Shown: positions 44,925 to 56,879, counted from the stretch's first letter. The stretch is 64,000 nt of DNA from Paulownia fortunei (GCA_019321725.1 CM033115.1:6582673-6646672); one strand, 5' to 3'. Notes: a model not told the origin generated them from the sequence alone. Made by a program: numbers and translations.

Positions 44925-45230
44925 CGTGATCGAACGTTGTCCCTTGTATCAGCTTCTTACTTTTGGCTAACACTCTACAAGGAAGTAACCAAGTTTGTTG
45001 CCTACTGTTGTATCAGCCAGCTTGCCAAAGGTCACGCTATGAATATGGGATTATATATGCCTTTGCCAATTCTAATGCAATCATGGACCGATATCAGTAT
45101 GGACTTCGTCCTCTGCCTCCCTCGAACTTAATGGGGCCATGATTCTATATTTGTTGTGGTGGATCAATTTTTGAAGATAGTGCATTTTATTCTGTGTAAA
45201 CCCACCTAGGAGCATCTACTGCATCAACAC
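44925..45230 (+). pseudogene. Gypsy chromovirus-type integrase fragment
   Basis: The reading TLSLVSASYFWLTLYKEVTK then FVAYCCISQLAKG is the zinc-binding end of an integrase (usually RYYWPxLxKEV...C..CQ..K). LYMPLPILMQSWTDISMDFV and LCLPRT follow, then after one stop GHDSIFVVVDQFLKIVHFI, the first part of the catalytic core. The wording is that of plant chromoviruses (Tekay/Del-like), unlike the Athila-type integrases of copies A and B. About 100 codons remain, directly next to the copy B LTR end. Confidence 0.75.
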
Positions 45231-46689
45231 TTCTCAACCAAGCCATCTACTTTGCCCTTAATATCTGGAAACCATATGTTTCCAATGGTGCTTCACCTAG
45301 ATAGAAGAAAAAAAGCTCTTAGACTTTGTTCTTAGTTATTAATCTAATTTTTTCTGTTGTAATAGCTATACATGACAACATCAAGTAAAGTCATAAGTTC
45401 TAAATTGAATTATTTCATTCACAAAAGTACATATGAAGGATCCCCACATAATCTCATATAGATGATGAGAAACAAGTTATGTTCACTTCTTACTTGTGGA
45501 CTTTAGGAGTTTTTTTCAATGAGACATTCTCACTAACTTTAGGGCCGCTCTCTTATCCCCCAACAATTTAGATGAGTTCAAGAAACATTACCCTCGCTAG
45601 AGAAACAAGCACATCCATGAGGCACAAGATCCTATTTGGCTTGAGATGTATTCTTAAATTCTCCTTGAGGAGATCTACATTATGCGACCTAATTTTTCCA
45701 TTTCTCCATCAAGGTGTTCATCACCTTGTGATAACATACCTTCTTGAACTTATATGAAGAAAGACCCTCTAATTTGCACTTGTTACCACAACAAATTTTA
45801 TAATTGAGTTTGGAAAATTGACTTGTAAAGCACATTGTTTGGTAATGTTGGCTACTGCAGTCAAGATTACATAATCCAAAGTAATATACAAATTAGTTTG
45901 CTCCTTCCTTCTATAAATCTAGTCATATCTAGAAGTGTTTGGTTCCCACCTTTTCGCAATCTCGTTAAGATACAAAGTGTTTAGAACTGTAATTCACTTG
46001 TAACTATATTTTCCTCTCACATGTGTTATAAGTTAATCAGACAAAAGGTATTCTTTTTTATTTTTTTGCTATTACATATTATCTTTTTTCATCTCCCTTT
46101 AGTTTTGTACCTCTCTTAAGAATCACTTAAAATCATTTATCGATTTTCATTGGTAAGATGTAATTCATAACATTAATAGTAGTTAATAAATATTGAATAT
46201 AAAGAAAAATACATTTCTATTTCCAAATATATATAGTCAACGTAGAAATATAACTAATTTAAACATATTATCATTTTTACAAAAAACCTAATAAAATATT
46301 TTCAACCTTGAAAATACTGAAAATATGAAAATGAAACCAAACAGGCTCTTTGTAATCCTAATTTTAACATTTCTCTTATCCAGCCCCTTTTTCCTTGTGC
46401 TTAACTTACCCTATTCTTTTTTCAATTTTCTACAATCAACCTCAGTTTGTGTAATTTTTGTCTATAATTTAATCTAATGCTACAATGTGCACAAGTCAGT
46501 CATAATAACAGCTTCGTGTTAACTATAACTCTTTGCTCGTGGGCCAGCTCATATTCATGAGTAAAGCTCAAACTCTTTTCTTAGACACTTGTGCATATAG
46601 TTAAAGTGTAAATACAAATCTTGATCCATTTAGATATTGTCAGCGTCTAAGCCGCGATGTTTATTTTCATGCTTGATTGCCTTGCATTG
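45231..46689. other. Unassigned sequence with a MITE-like element
   Basis: After the integrase scrap no coding motif is seen. A 61-codon frame (45572-45757) has no known family. The second half is largely the MITE-like repeat listed separately. Confidence 0.5.
45932..46348. mobile_element. Possible MITE
   Basis: GAAGTGTTTGGTTCCCAC on the left and ATGAAACCAAACAGGCTC on the right are roughly inverted; the inverted right end reads GAGCCTGTTTGGTTTCAT. The interior is AT-rich and non-coding. The TGTTTGGTT motif is shared with the other MITE ends in this window. Confidence 0.45.
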
Positions 46690-46890
46690 GTCAAGTAATA
46701 TAAAAATATCTAATTCATGAGTCGCTAACACTTTGCGACTTTTTTTTAGAAGAGAAACTCCCCCATATTTATCCTCTATTCTAACCCAAATTTCTTTTGT
46801 AAGCTCATCTTGTCAATGGAATATCCCTTAAATTCCAAATTATTGTTAGAACAAGGGTAGGATAATAAATGTAGCAATCAAAAAAATATA
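46690..46890. repeat. Second copy of the 34640-34905 segment
   Basis: Both copies contain TTTTAGAAGAGAAACT, CCCCATA(C/T)TTATC(T/C)TCTATT, TTTTGTAAG(T/C)TCAT, TCAATGGAAT-like words and AGAACAAGGGT(T/A)GGATAAT in the same order. They lie on opposite sides of copy B. Confidence 0.75.
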
Positions 46891-49110
46891 TATACCAAAC
46901 CTACCTTTTTTATTCTTTGTTGACAATTAAAGTCTCAAATCACCTTAATTGGTCCAAGAAAATTATCTCTCAAATTGGCCATGACAATAAACATTCCTCC
47001 CTCTAAACTTACCTCATCTCTCTCTCCCTATTAGTTTGATGGAAGTATTGTCTCCTTAAAATACTTAGACCTTCTCTAATTCATCTCCATGTTACAAGAG
47101 AAATAAAGAGGAGTCTTAGGGTATGAACGTCTTATATCGTGATTAAGTATGAATTGTTGTAGTCATTCTCTCTTTCTCTATTGCTTTATGAATATATAAA
47201 TATATGTGGATGCAATTACATATATGTATATAGATATATGAACATGTTTTTATAACTAGAGTTTTTGGGTTGGTAATTGCATGATGTCTGATTTTACAAT
47301 TGTATTCTGAATTCATATGACATGATTTTGAGCTATTTTTCAGATTTGTTGTCTATTTATATGTTGTGAATGTCCAATAATCTTAAAGATTTAATTTTCT
47401 TGTAAAATATTCAAATCATATTTTTGAACTAATTCTGGTCACTGTGAATTTGATGCTGATAGTTTTTGTTAACTGCATGGTGTCTGATTTTGAAAATGTG
47501 TTTCAAATTCATAGGACAAGATATTGATCTAGTTTTCTGATATGTTGTATATTTATATGCTAAGAATATCCATTAAATTTTAAACATTTAATTTCCCCAT
47601 AAAATATTTAATTCAAAATTTTGACCAAGTTTGTTCACTGTGAATTTGATGTTGATAGTTTCTGCGACCAGAATTGTAAAATCCGTTATAAATATCAAAT
47701 AATATTTTATCACCTGGAAAAATTATTAGATGATTATTGATATGTTAGTTGTATGGATGTGAAATTTTAGGGTCATATCGTTTATATAATTTGAAACAAA
47801 ATTCGTGGAGTAAGGTGTGTCATGTCAATTTTGTAGTTGGAAAATTCAAAAAATGCATTTTTTTGGTTCTTTTGAGTCTTGCAATATTCATGAAACATTA
47901 TTAGGATATTAGCTTCTGCGTGACCAAAATTTGCATGAAAATAGTATGTGGATTTTTAGATAAAATTCTCTAAAACTTAATAGGTTAGGGTACCAGTTTT
48001 GTTGAATATGTAGTATCTAGCTTATTGCAATAATTATTTTTGTTGATATTTCTTTTAATGTTGCAATAATGTGAGTATTTTAGAATAATATTTTTAATAA
48101 GTATGTAAATGATGAATTTTGGTATAAATTGTCTTGAAGGTAATCATATCAAGGGGTTTTGAAATGCCATGTCATCTAGCGCGAGAAATTGAGTAAGCTG
48201 GTAAAAAAAATAAGTGCATCTGTCACTTGCAATATGATGAATTGATTTTTATCGCTTTATATATATGTATATGCACATGCCAAATGTCATGTGGTTTTGC
48301 CAATGATGGATTCTTATTATATTAATGTTATTTGTTTTTGAGCTAGTATGAGTAAATATGACAAAGAGGTGGAGCTAATCTTGTTTTATACTATATAATA
48401 GATAAGTAAAATTATTTTTCAAAAAAGTTTATTTTTGTAAAAGGCTGATATCGGGTTCCTGGTTCACCCACATATCAGTTTAAGGCACAAGTTCACCATT
48501 AGGGCTCCTACTCTGCCCTTATTACTTATGAGTTTGCTCTGGTGGGATTCGGTGGCTAGCTATCCTTGGTTCTATCGGAGTTGTGTGCATTGGTACCATG
48601 TTGGGGGCCCTACTAGTATGTATTTTCAAATATATATTTATACATATAAAATTTCATGCATTTTCAAAGAAATCACTCTAATATGTTTCGTGAGATTTAT
48701 GATGTCACTTACTAAGTATTTGCTTATAGATTTATATTTTCATATTGCACGATAAGGTAAAGGTAAGATATAGGCATGGAGGGAGTGGGGTTGGTGCAAG
48801 CTGAGAGTGGAGGTGAAATCTTAGAATTAGTTTTTCTCAAGTGACCACAAATTTATTAAGTGTTTGAATTAATTCGAGTATTTCATCTTTTGAGTTAACA
48901 TGTAATTTTTTAACTGGGAACTCTACATGGACTTTTTCAGTATTTTAATAAATTAAGGCTATATAGTTTTCTAGTATAGACTTGTTGAACTAAAAACAAT
49001 ATATGACTATTTTCTAATTATTTCAAATTGTTTTGTTAGATAACTTGGCTAAAATGATATAATTAACACTAAGTAATGGAAAAAGTAGCCTCCTACTAAG
49101 GGGGTGTTAT
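46891..49110. other. Unassigned AT-rich sequence, possible Gypsy LTR remnant
   Basis: There is no coding region. At 48450-48620 a GC-richer passage (GGGTTCCTGGTTCACCCACA, GGGCTCCTACTCTGCCC, TTGGGGGCCCTACTAG) resembles sequence seen in LTRs of plant Tekay-like elements, and GGGGGTGTTATAATT near 49100 could be an LTR end. With the chromovirus integrase at 44925 this is suggestive only. Two related passages of about 100 bp (47330-47460 and 47530-47660), both with TTTGATG(C/T)TGATAGTTT, look like a local duplication. Confidence 0.35.
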
Positions 49111-50416
49111 AATTTTTTTTAACTATTTAGGATTTTGGACCAGGTCAGGAAGTGAAAGTTTAATAATATTAATTTAGCATGTATCCAATAGCCATGATTA
49201 ATTTGGTCTGTCGAAGTAACACTAGGAAAGCTGTCAAAATAAAGCTGATTTGCACGAGAGGTCTAGGTAGCATTAGATCGGTAATGCACTTATATTCTAT
49301 TTATCATAGGCCGACTGACTAAGATAAAGTTTTTTTGGCTTTGTCATGAGTACAAATACATACTTAAGAGATCAAACATGCTCTACTTATCATACATTAA
49401 GAGATTAGAGATGCTTATCTAATGAGACCATATAGTTTGTGGTACATAGTGAGTTTTTGGAGTTGTGGAGTTATGTTATTTCAGCTAGGAACTTAACATA
49501 AACCTCTTTTATGTTCCTTTCTAACTTGGTCACATGCCTTATTCCCATTATGGAAGAAGGGATGTGAGAAAACATATGAGGATAAGATCGAAGGGATTGA
49601 GTCAAATGAGTGGAAGATATTAGTGCATAGCTCATGTTATTACTTACGAACTGCTTACATCCATATTTGTTAGAGTAGAAGTCCTCCAATTTCTATTGGA
49701 AGAGGACTCTTCTCATGATAAGGATTATAATACATCTATTAATATGATATACATCCCCTAGATTATGCCACATTAATCAAGTTTCTCTAATAGATTCTTC
49801 TCCTAAAAAAATTCTCTCTACGTATCTCTCTCTTTTTTTTTTCTTGGACCATCACTTAAAAGTCCAAGAGTTTAAGGTCTTTAAATGTGGATAGTTTTGT
49901 TTGCAATCCATCAATGTGAGCAAGGCATATTTAGAATTACCTAAAAGAAAAGAGGACGTTCATGATTCTTTGAAATGAAAGCAAGTAATTGTATTCATGT
50001 TTCATTCTATCAAGGGGTTTCTAGGTGAGTATTGATCTTGGCATGGATTGACATTCCGCTACATCAGGTTATGTTCAATCCATCTCATGTGTTCATAAAT
50101 TTCATAATAGGATTTATGTGGGCCTTTGTCAACTGAATCAAAATTTGACTTGGCTTTCAATTCTAGTTTTTGTGGTTTAGCTTTTTCATGGTAAGATTAT
50201 TTTCAAATGATTAATCAATACGTCAATGAACTTGTTCATAAGGTTTGCAGCTCGATTTCATAACACATCATTATTGGTGCACTTATTCTAGGAGGACTTA
50301 TAAGAAGGCAAAAGTCTTGTTATAGAATTGGAAAAAAAGTGGATGCAAACTGTATCCCAAATATTGTGAATACACAATTAAGTTTAATAAAGTAAGTCAT
50401 GCCATTGACAATTGTA
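49111..50416. other. Unassigned sequence with a hairpin
   Basis: No coding motif. At about 49669-49712 TGTTAGAGTAGAAGTCCTCC, TTTC and ATTGGAAGAGGACTC form an imperfect hairpin, a form seen at the start of some Copia LTRs; I could not find a matching end. Polypyrimidine runs lie near 49815-49845. Confidence 0.35.
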
Positions 50417-50421
50417 ATAGG
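50417..50421. repeat. Target site duplication of Copia E, left copy
   Basis: ATAGG stands directly before the 5' LTR and again at 58402-58406 directly behind the 3' LTR. A perfect 5-bp duplication fixes both ends of the element. Confidence 0.9.
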
Positions 50422-50823
50422 TGTTGTTTTCTTTGGCTTGTTTGTCCCACATGGAAAACGTAATGAAAGGCTTAGGTTCTTGGCCTATATAAAAATGCCG
50501 ATGCGCCTCCTATTTGAAAAAGTTAGTCAGCTCTTTTTCTTAACTTTTTTAGGAGGTCTTTAATTAGGAAATCCTAAGTAGTGAGTCATATTATAATTAT
50601 AGTGAAAAATCTTATAATTACTCAAAGTTGTAATTTTTGTAGATTAGCAGAGTGGCCTATGTTGTGGTGAGTTCTCTTCTACTCTTTTGTTCTCTTTTAT
50701 AAATTTGAATTCGGGTTCTTTTCATAGTTAATAGAATTCAATATTTATCTTTTGGAGTATTCACTGTGATTTTTTCTATTTGTTATGAGTTTCTCTTTTG
50801 AATATATCCCCACTTGCGCAACA
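50422..50823 (+). repeat. 5' LTR of Copia E
   Basis: It starts TGTTGTTTTCTTTGGCTTG and ends CACTTGCGCAACA. Length 402 bp. A TATA-like box lies at 50486. Confidence 0.92.
50486..50494 (+). promoter_or_regulatory. TATA-like box in the 5' LTR of Copia E
   Basis: TATATAAAA stands 64 bp into the LTR, behind GGCC. The same place in the 3' LTR reads TATATGAAA, so the box is preserved only on the 5' side. The position fits an LTR promoter; activity is inference. Confidence 0.5.
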
Positions 50824-50825
50824 AG

Positions 50826-50838
50826 TGGTGTCAGGGCC
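50826..50838 (+). other. Primer binding site of Copia E (tRNA-iMet type)
   Basis: TGGTGTCAGGGCC, two bases behind the LTR, differs at two positions from TGGTATCAGAGCC, the complement of plant initiator tRNA-Met 3' end used by most plant Copia elements. Confidence 0.85.
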
Positions 50839-50901
50839 AAATGTTCATCCTAATTTGATGGTATTTTTGGTGTAATATTGAATGCTATAGTTGGGTTTGA
50901 A

Positions 50902-51725
50902 ATGGCAGCTGAAGCTCCACTATTAGCAAGAATAGCTTCAACCTCCTTGTCTATATTAGCAAGGATAGTAATGCCAAAGATAAGATTTGTGGTGCAAGTA
51001 TTTGATTGTGCAGGTATTTGATAGTGCATGTTATTTCGGCATGTAGTAATGCGAGGTGTTAAACTATCTCTTCTAGCAAGGTCTAGACATTGCCATTGAA
51101 CAAAAGAAACTAAATGATATTGATGAGAAGGAGTGGAAGACCATCAATTTCTTGATATGTGGAATAATTCGATCATGTCTGTCCACAGAGTATAAGTATG
51201 CATTCAAGAATGAGACTTATGCGCATAAGTTGTGGAAGGCATTGGAGGAAAAATTTCTAAAGAAGAGTGGCTAGAATAAGCTTCTCATTAAGAAAAGATT
51301 GTTTTGCTTTAAGTACCACCCAGGCACATCCATAAATGATCATATTACTGCTTTTAATCAGTTAGTAGCAGATTTGGCTAAATTGGATGTTACTTTGAAA
51401 ATTAAGACTTACTTTGATGTTGTTGTCATCTCTTCTTGATAAGTTTGAACATTTAGAAATTATGTGTCTCTTGTTGTAGTTTATGATGTTTTGTATAGTT
51501 ATGAACTAAGAAAATATAATAAAAAGGAAAGCATGAACATAACAGTTGAAGAACAAGCAAAGCCAAAAATATGAAAGAAAAGAGAGATCCCATTCAAAAG
51601 TGAGAACTGCCAAAGATGAGTGTGCCTTCTGCCATGAGAAAGAACACTAGAAGAAAGATTGTTCCAAGCTGAAGAAGAAAAGAAAAGCTGCTCAAGATGC
51701 ATGTGTAGCTGAAGGCATCAGAAAA
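50902..51725 (+). pseudogene. Gag of Copia E, decayed
   Basis: From ATG 50902 (MAAEAPLLARIAST) a UBN2-type gag can be followed through several frames: DIDEKEWKTINFLICGIIRS, STEYKYAFKNETYAHKLWKA, LEEKFLKKSG, KLLIKKRLFCFKYHPGTSIN and DHITAFNQLVADLAKLDVTL. A CCHC zinc knuckle lies at 51621-51662 (CAFCHEKEH, stop, KKDC), then the basic KLKKKRKAAQDACVAEG. The domain order and wording are those of Tnt1-like Copia gag. Stops at several positions, including one in the knuckle, show that it is dead. Confidence 0.85.
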
Positions 51726-51730
51726 AATAA

Positions 51731-52945
51731 TTTGTATTACTTTCAATATAGTATAGTTACTAGAATAGCAGCGGTAGTAGCAATAACTTCTAAAAATGAA
51801 AAAGAGTCCGAAGCAACTAGGCTATGGCATATGCGCTTGGGACATGCTAGTTAAAAATCCTTGCAAACTCTAGCAAAGCAAGTACTATTGAAAAGAGCAA
51901 AGACGTGCAAGCTTGACTTTTGTGACCATTGTGTTCTTGGAAAGCCAAAGAGAGTCAAGTTTGGTACTACTATCCACAATATAGAAGGCATTTTGGATTA
52001 TGTTAACTTAGATGTATTAGGAACTTCCAACACATCATCCCTATGAGAAAGTGCTTGGAGTTTTCCTAAAATGAAAAGCTAAATTCGAGATCCAAATTGA
52101 AAGAACGATCAAAGTTCTTAAAAAAGACAATGAAGGAGAATATAAAAGTGCCCCATTCCTTGATGTTTGCTAAAATTATGGTATTATCCAACACATCACT
52201 GTCAGAAAAATACCGTAGGAGAGTGGAGTGTTAGAGCACATGAATCGGACTTTGGTGAAGAACGTTTAATATATGTTGTCTAATGTTGGGTTAGGCAAAC
52301 AATTTTGGACTGAAGTCATGATATATGCACAACATCTTGTTAATCATGTTCCATCATCTGCAATAGGTGATAAAACACCTTTAGAGGTATGGTCTGGAAA
52401 ACCTTTTACTAAATCAGATTCCTTGCATGTTTTTGGTTCCATTATATATTATCGTGTTAAAGAATCAAAGTTAGATTTGAGGACAAAGAAGGCTTTGTTT
52501 ATGTGAATCACAAGTGGGATAAAGGGATACGGTCTTTGGTGTCAAGAAATGAAGAAAGTAATCTTTAGCAGAGATGTTACCATTAATGCATCTGATATGT
52601 TGAAAAAGGTAACAAATGAAAAGACCAAAGGTATTTCACAGCAGGTAGAGTATATACTGAAGTAGATGGAGTTTGAAAGAACACTAAGTAGTGCAATCAA
52701 AGAAGCAAATAGTGACACTTGGATGGTAAATGAGGAGTCAGATGAAGAAGTGGTTCCAACCTAAGAACTATTGCAGCAACCAAAATCAATTGTAGTTAGA
52801 AGGCTAAGACGAGAGGTTCACAAACCTGTTTAACTTACTGACATGGTAGCCTATGCAATTATAGATGATGATGTTTCATTCACTTTTTACGAAGCAACCC
52901 GGAGTTTAGAAAGTGAGAAGTGGAAATAAGCAATGGCAATGAAGT
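51731..52945 (+). pseudogene. Copia E pol, first part (pre-integrase, integrase)
   Basis: The GAG-pre-integrase domain reads ATRLWHMRLGHAS, LKRAKTCKLDFCDHCVLGKP (51823-51950). The integrase core follows in pieces (TIKVLKKDNEGEYKSAPFLD, LEHMNRTLVKNV), then MLSNVGLGKQFWTEVMIYAQ with HLVNHVPSSAIGDKTPLEVW (52273-52400). The tail comes next, with SRDVTINASDM and VVRRLRREVHKPV, up to EATRSLESEKWK near 52925. The protease, normally between knuckle and pre-integrase, is largely lacking. The frame breaks off about 52945, where unrelated sequence starts. Confidence 0.87.
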
Positions 52946-52984
52946 AGTTTTGGTCAAATTCTTCAACATTCCTATTATCAACAT

Positions 52985-53190
52985 ACAAGAAAATCCTTTC
53001 TTTTGGTGATCATGCTACAAGTTCAATAGACAAAGTCTCCCTTGTGAATTCATTTGCGTGCCTCTTTGAATCATAGTATTTTTCACCTTCTTCAATATAA
53101 ACTATTGTCACTTTGGTACTATGTACGCCTTGCCAAACTTGGCAGTGTTTCTTGAAGTAATGCGCTTACCAATTATGAACAAAGTGGATA
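52985..53190 (-). pseudogene. Unidentified protein-like fragment
   Basis: On the minus strand one frame stays open over about 50 codons with ordinary protein composition: FKKHCQVWQGVHSTKVTIVY, IEEGEKYYDSKRHANEFTRE, TLSIELVA, then one stop and SPKERIFLYVDN. It resembles neither the outer nor the nested Copia. It may be a captured host-gene exon or part of another element. I cannot name it. Confidence 0.35.
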
Positions 53191-53789
53191 GAAAATATAG
53201 AATTCGCACAAGTCAATCCTCAAGAATTTAAATTCATGGTTAAGCTCTTGTAGTGCTTGCCAAAGTGGGAGCAACAAGGCTTACCGTTTGACTGCTTACC
53301 ATGATGTAGCCACCTTCAAATTATCAAAATATGAAGATATATTGTTAAAGCGAAAGATTAGAGGATAAAAATAGAGATTATATCCATAATTATTGATCAT
53401 CAAATTTAGTAAAACTCATTTGTACTATTTTTTATCTTATTATTTTTACAAGTACAAAATTTGTGTTACAATAACTTATAGATACATTGATATTGGAATC
53501 ATTATGACATAAATCTAGTGATCATATTAAATTAAATGATAAACATGAAATTTAGCTTTTGATTCTTCATGTTAAAAGGAGAGGAGGAAATTAAAATAAT
53601 TACATAGCCAGATCTTATTATTCGCATTGATGCTTGTCTAGCACCATTAGGCTTAAGGAGAGAGGGAATACATACATAAAATTATTAAAATGTGAAATTT
53701 TGCCCTCTCAAAATGATTAAATTGCCCTGCATACTGTAATCCTATTTTCTTGGCAAAATAAAAAAATCATTTGGAAAATACTCTGCCCC
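53191..53789. other. Unassigned AT-rich sequence between outer and nested Copia
   Basis: There is no coding motif. The 3' LTR of the nested Copia would be expected on this side, but I cannot show that this is it, because it does not visibly match the LTR at 55776-56577. Confidence 0.45.
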
Positions 53790-55763
53790 TCAATCAGCTC
53801 GGAGAATTTTAATTTTACTTCCTATTTGATTTTCAACAGTAGCTTTGTAGGACTTGAACTTATCAAAAGCTTTATCTTTATATTTCATAAGATACACATA
53901 TGTAAAACGAGAATGATCATCTATAAAAGTAATAAAGTATATATTTGCTCCACGAGTTAAGATGTTATTTAATTCACATATGTCAGAATAAATAAGCTCT
54001 AATAATTCAGAATTTCTTTCTACTTTAGAAAATGGTTTCCTACACATTTTAGATTGAATGCATATTTCACACCTTGTATTATTTTCTTTATCAAATGAAA
54101 TTAAACCATATTTAGACATTAAATTTAAGTAACGAAAATTTACATGACCTTATCTAAGATGCCATAATAAAATAGAGGATAACTCAACAAAGTAAATAGA
54201 AATATTCATTTTATCCATAATATTTGCATCAATACAAAGTTTAAACATTCCATCACAGTAATAAGCCTTTTCCAACAAACACTCCATTCTTAGTTACAAT
54301 TAACTTGTTTGATTCTATAACAACCTTCAAGCCTTTCTTGCATAAGAGAGAAGCCAACACCAAATTCTTACAAATTTCTTGAACATGTAGAACATTGGTA
54401 AGCAACAACTTCTTTCTAGATGTAAATTGCATTTCAACATTTCCTTTATCAAGAACCACTATTGTAGTAGCATTTCCCATCAGCACTTATTGCCCTTCTC
54501 CAGCATTTTCATAGTTTTTAAAGTAGTTCCTGTCATTAAAAACATAAACAGTAGCACCAGAATCATACCACCAATCATTTAACTTAATTGTTGTAGCCAT
54601 GTTTAGTTCAATGACTAAACTGATGTGCTAATTTGAAACCATAGCAACAATCTCATCAACATTTGTTTCAACCACTTGGACTTTAGGTGTTTCTTCTTTC
54701 TTTTGCTTCTTTCTGTAACTGTAATCTTTCTTGATATGCCCCTTCTTGCCACAGTTATAACAAACGACATTCTTATGCTTGTTGGAACTAGTTTCAGAAG
54801 ACTTTCTTTTCTTTCCTCCTTCATTAGGATTTTTTCTTGTTTTCTGAAACATAGTTCACTTTAGAACCAGCCTATGTATTAAGTGTCTTATCATGGATCC
54901 GAGTTTCCTCCTCTATCTGTAAGTGTTTCAACAACTAATCTACAGAAAAATCCTCTGCAAAATGCAGTAATTTCTTCATGTAGTTATTCCAACTTGCAGG
55001 AAGTTTAGCAATTATTGCCCCTATATGCACTGCTTCTAGAATTTAAACTTTCAAATTTTTTAGTTTAGGAACATATACTTGTAGTTCATGAACTTGATCC
55101 ATTATAGACATATTATCACGAATGATATATTCAAAGTACTTTATCAATGACTAAAAAATATGAACTTTCTACTTATGATCGTCATGAATTGAATTATAAT
55201 CAAATTTCTTTAGGTCGGTTACCGGTTTTAATAATTGACGATTACACAATTCGAACAATTTCTTCGAATTCACCTCAAATAAAAAGTGTATAAAACCCTT
55301 GATTCAAAAAATATTTACAAATTCAAAATCGCTTTTGGATCTAAAGGAATGAGGTTTTTGCTTGGTCAATACAAAAGAATGGTTGTTTGGCAAGAATCGT
55401 GGCTTTATTTTGATTGAAAATCGATTTCTATTCGAATACAGAAAAATAAACTTATATGTTTCTTGTTTCTCATTGTTGTATTTAGTCTCCAATGCATTCT
55501 ATATTTCCAGTGGGAACTTCATTGAAGCGTACAGATCAAACAAATGGTCAGACAATGTGTTCAAAATATGTCCACGACACAGCAACTCATGTTCTTCTCT
55601 CTTGGAATGTGTTGCCTTAACTTCATCAGAATCATCCTCCTTCGGCTCTGTAGCAGGTTGATTCAGATCCAACACATAAGCAACCTTCAGGAAAGTAAGC
55701 AGAAACATTATCTTGTCCTTCGAGCAGGGATTATCAGTTTGACAAACTCTTGCTTCATCATTT
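53790..55763 (-). pseudogene. Copia F gag-protease-integrase, decayed and truncated
   Basis: Gag starts near 55763 (FWYQNDEARVCQTDN) with MFLLTFLKVAYVLDLNQPAT and EDDSDEVKATHSKREEHELL. The zinc knuckle CYNCGKKGHIKKDYSY at about 54765-54715 has Tyr in place of the last Cys. A protease-like block reads MLMGNATTIVVLDKGNVEMQ and KKLLLTNVLHVQEICKNLV (54486-54350). Pre-integrase and integrase follow: CEICIQSKMCRKPFSKVERN, LLELIYSDICELNNILTRGA and FITFIDDHSRFTYVYLMKYK, to the end ENQIGSKIKILRAD at 53790. The core DDHSRF of integrase is intact, but stops and the missing RT make the element inactive. Confidence 0.85.
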
Positions 55764-55771
55764 TGATACCA
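55764..55771 (-). other. Primer binding site of Copia F
   Basis: The minus strand reads TGGTATCAAAATGATGAAG; the first eight bases are exactly the start of the complement of initiator tRNA-Met (TGGTATCAGAGC). It lies four bases from the end of the LTR. Confidence 0.75.
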
Positions 55772-55775
55772 GAAC

Positions 55776-56577
55776 TGAACCACTATCCATTGATTATCAC
55801 TTTAAAATTGTTAGGAAAGAAAACTGAAAGGAATTATTATCAAAAATATATTGATATAACTTGAAGTGTGAACACACTTTATTTAAAGTGATAATTGCCC
55901 CTATTATAATTTGCTAATAGGTTGAATGACAATTCACTTTTAGGATATAACAAGTCACCCGAAATCTACGAATAGCAATTTCAAAAAATTTCCTTAAGAA
56001 GCAAAAAGAAAAAGAACGTTTGAAGTTATGTGAATATTTGGATATGAAAAGTTCTTAATATATTTTGACTTTGGCCTTGATTATTTATAAATAATTTACA
56101 CCATTTCCTAAATTCGTGCAATATTTGAATCAAAAATTACTTTCAAATATTATAATGTTCTAAAATTAAACTGACAACTATTTAGAACTCTTCAGAAAAT
56201 TCCTAAAGTTGCAATCTTTCAGTTTTGCTAAGAAATTTAAATTATTTCATTAATTTCAAAGAAAATAAATTAATCTAAAAATAATAATAAAGTATTATTT
56301 ATTTCCTAGAATACACGTTCAAGAATTAAATATAAATTACATGTGCAAGTGCCAAGTGCATTTATTATAAATTTTATTCTCTCGACTTTTTCCTCCAATT
56401 TTCATTTTAAACTTGCAGAACCACTTCTCTTTATAAAGAGTACTTCTCTTTATAAAGAGTACTAAACTCTTTTCTTTTGTCAATGTGGGACAAGAGATGT
56501 ATCTTTCCATATTGCAAGCTACTTTCTACATCGTATTCTTTTATTTTTTCTATTAAATTTTTCGGCATTGTTTTGAT
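55776..56577 (-). repeat. LTR of Copia F
   Basis: It ends GGTTCA next to the primer site and probably starts TGCCGAAAAATTTAATAG at 56577. It is about 800 bp and non-coding. A part near 55800-55960 is closely related to 63845-64000 (ATAATTG(C/T)CCCTA, GGTTGAATGACAAT). The upper end is an estimate. Confidence 0.6.
56423..56460. repeat. 19-bp tandem duplication with TATA palindrome in LTR F
   Basis: ACTTCTCTTTATAAAGAGT occurs twice in a row. Each unit holds the 14-bp palindrome CTCTTTATAAAGAG, so a TATAAA word stands on both strands. It may be a doubled core promoter of the LTR. Confidence 0.8.
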
Positions 56578-56879
56578 GTTAGTCTTTTGTATTTTTCTTT
56601 CTTTCCCTTAACATGATATTGATTTAGTATAGAGGTGATAGAGAAACAAGATTTTGAGTTTTTTGTTTGATAGATGCTGAAATTAAAGTTATAGATTGAA
56701 AATTTTATGCTAGAAATTAGAGGTCCTGAAGGCTGCCCGAATCCTGATGCCTCTCCGAAAACTTGTTTGCCAAGCTTTACATCTCCTCTTTATGCCCCAT
56801 TCTTTCTCTAGTTTCTCTCTCTATTGTTTTTTTCTTATTTATGGAGGAATATGGAAAGGGCAGCAACTTTTTTCTTTTG
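56578..56879. other. Unassigned sequence before the second part of Copia E pol
   Basis: It contains no coding motif; the end of the nested insertion lies somewhere in it. Confidence 0.45.

Larger units (their letters stand above)
53790..56577 (-). mobile_element. Nested Copia F, truncated after integrase
   Basis: On the minus strand the order is LTR (56577-55776), primer site, gag, knuckle, protease and the start of integrase to 53790, where the coding sequence stops. RT, RNase H and 3' LTR are not found. It lies inside the RT region of Copia E and in opposite orientation, so it entered later than E. A partial LTR of the same family is at 63845-64000. Confidence 0.75.

Noticed and set aside
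55362..55864. 99- and 106-codon plus-strand frames
   Set aside because: Antisense to the gag start and primer site of nested Copia F.
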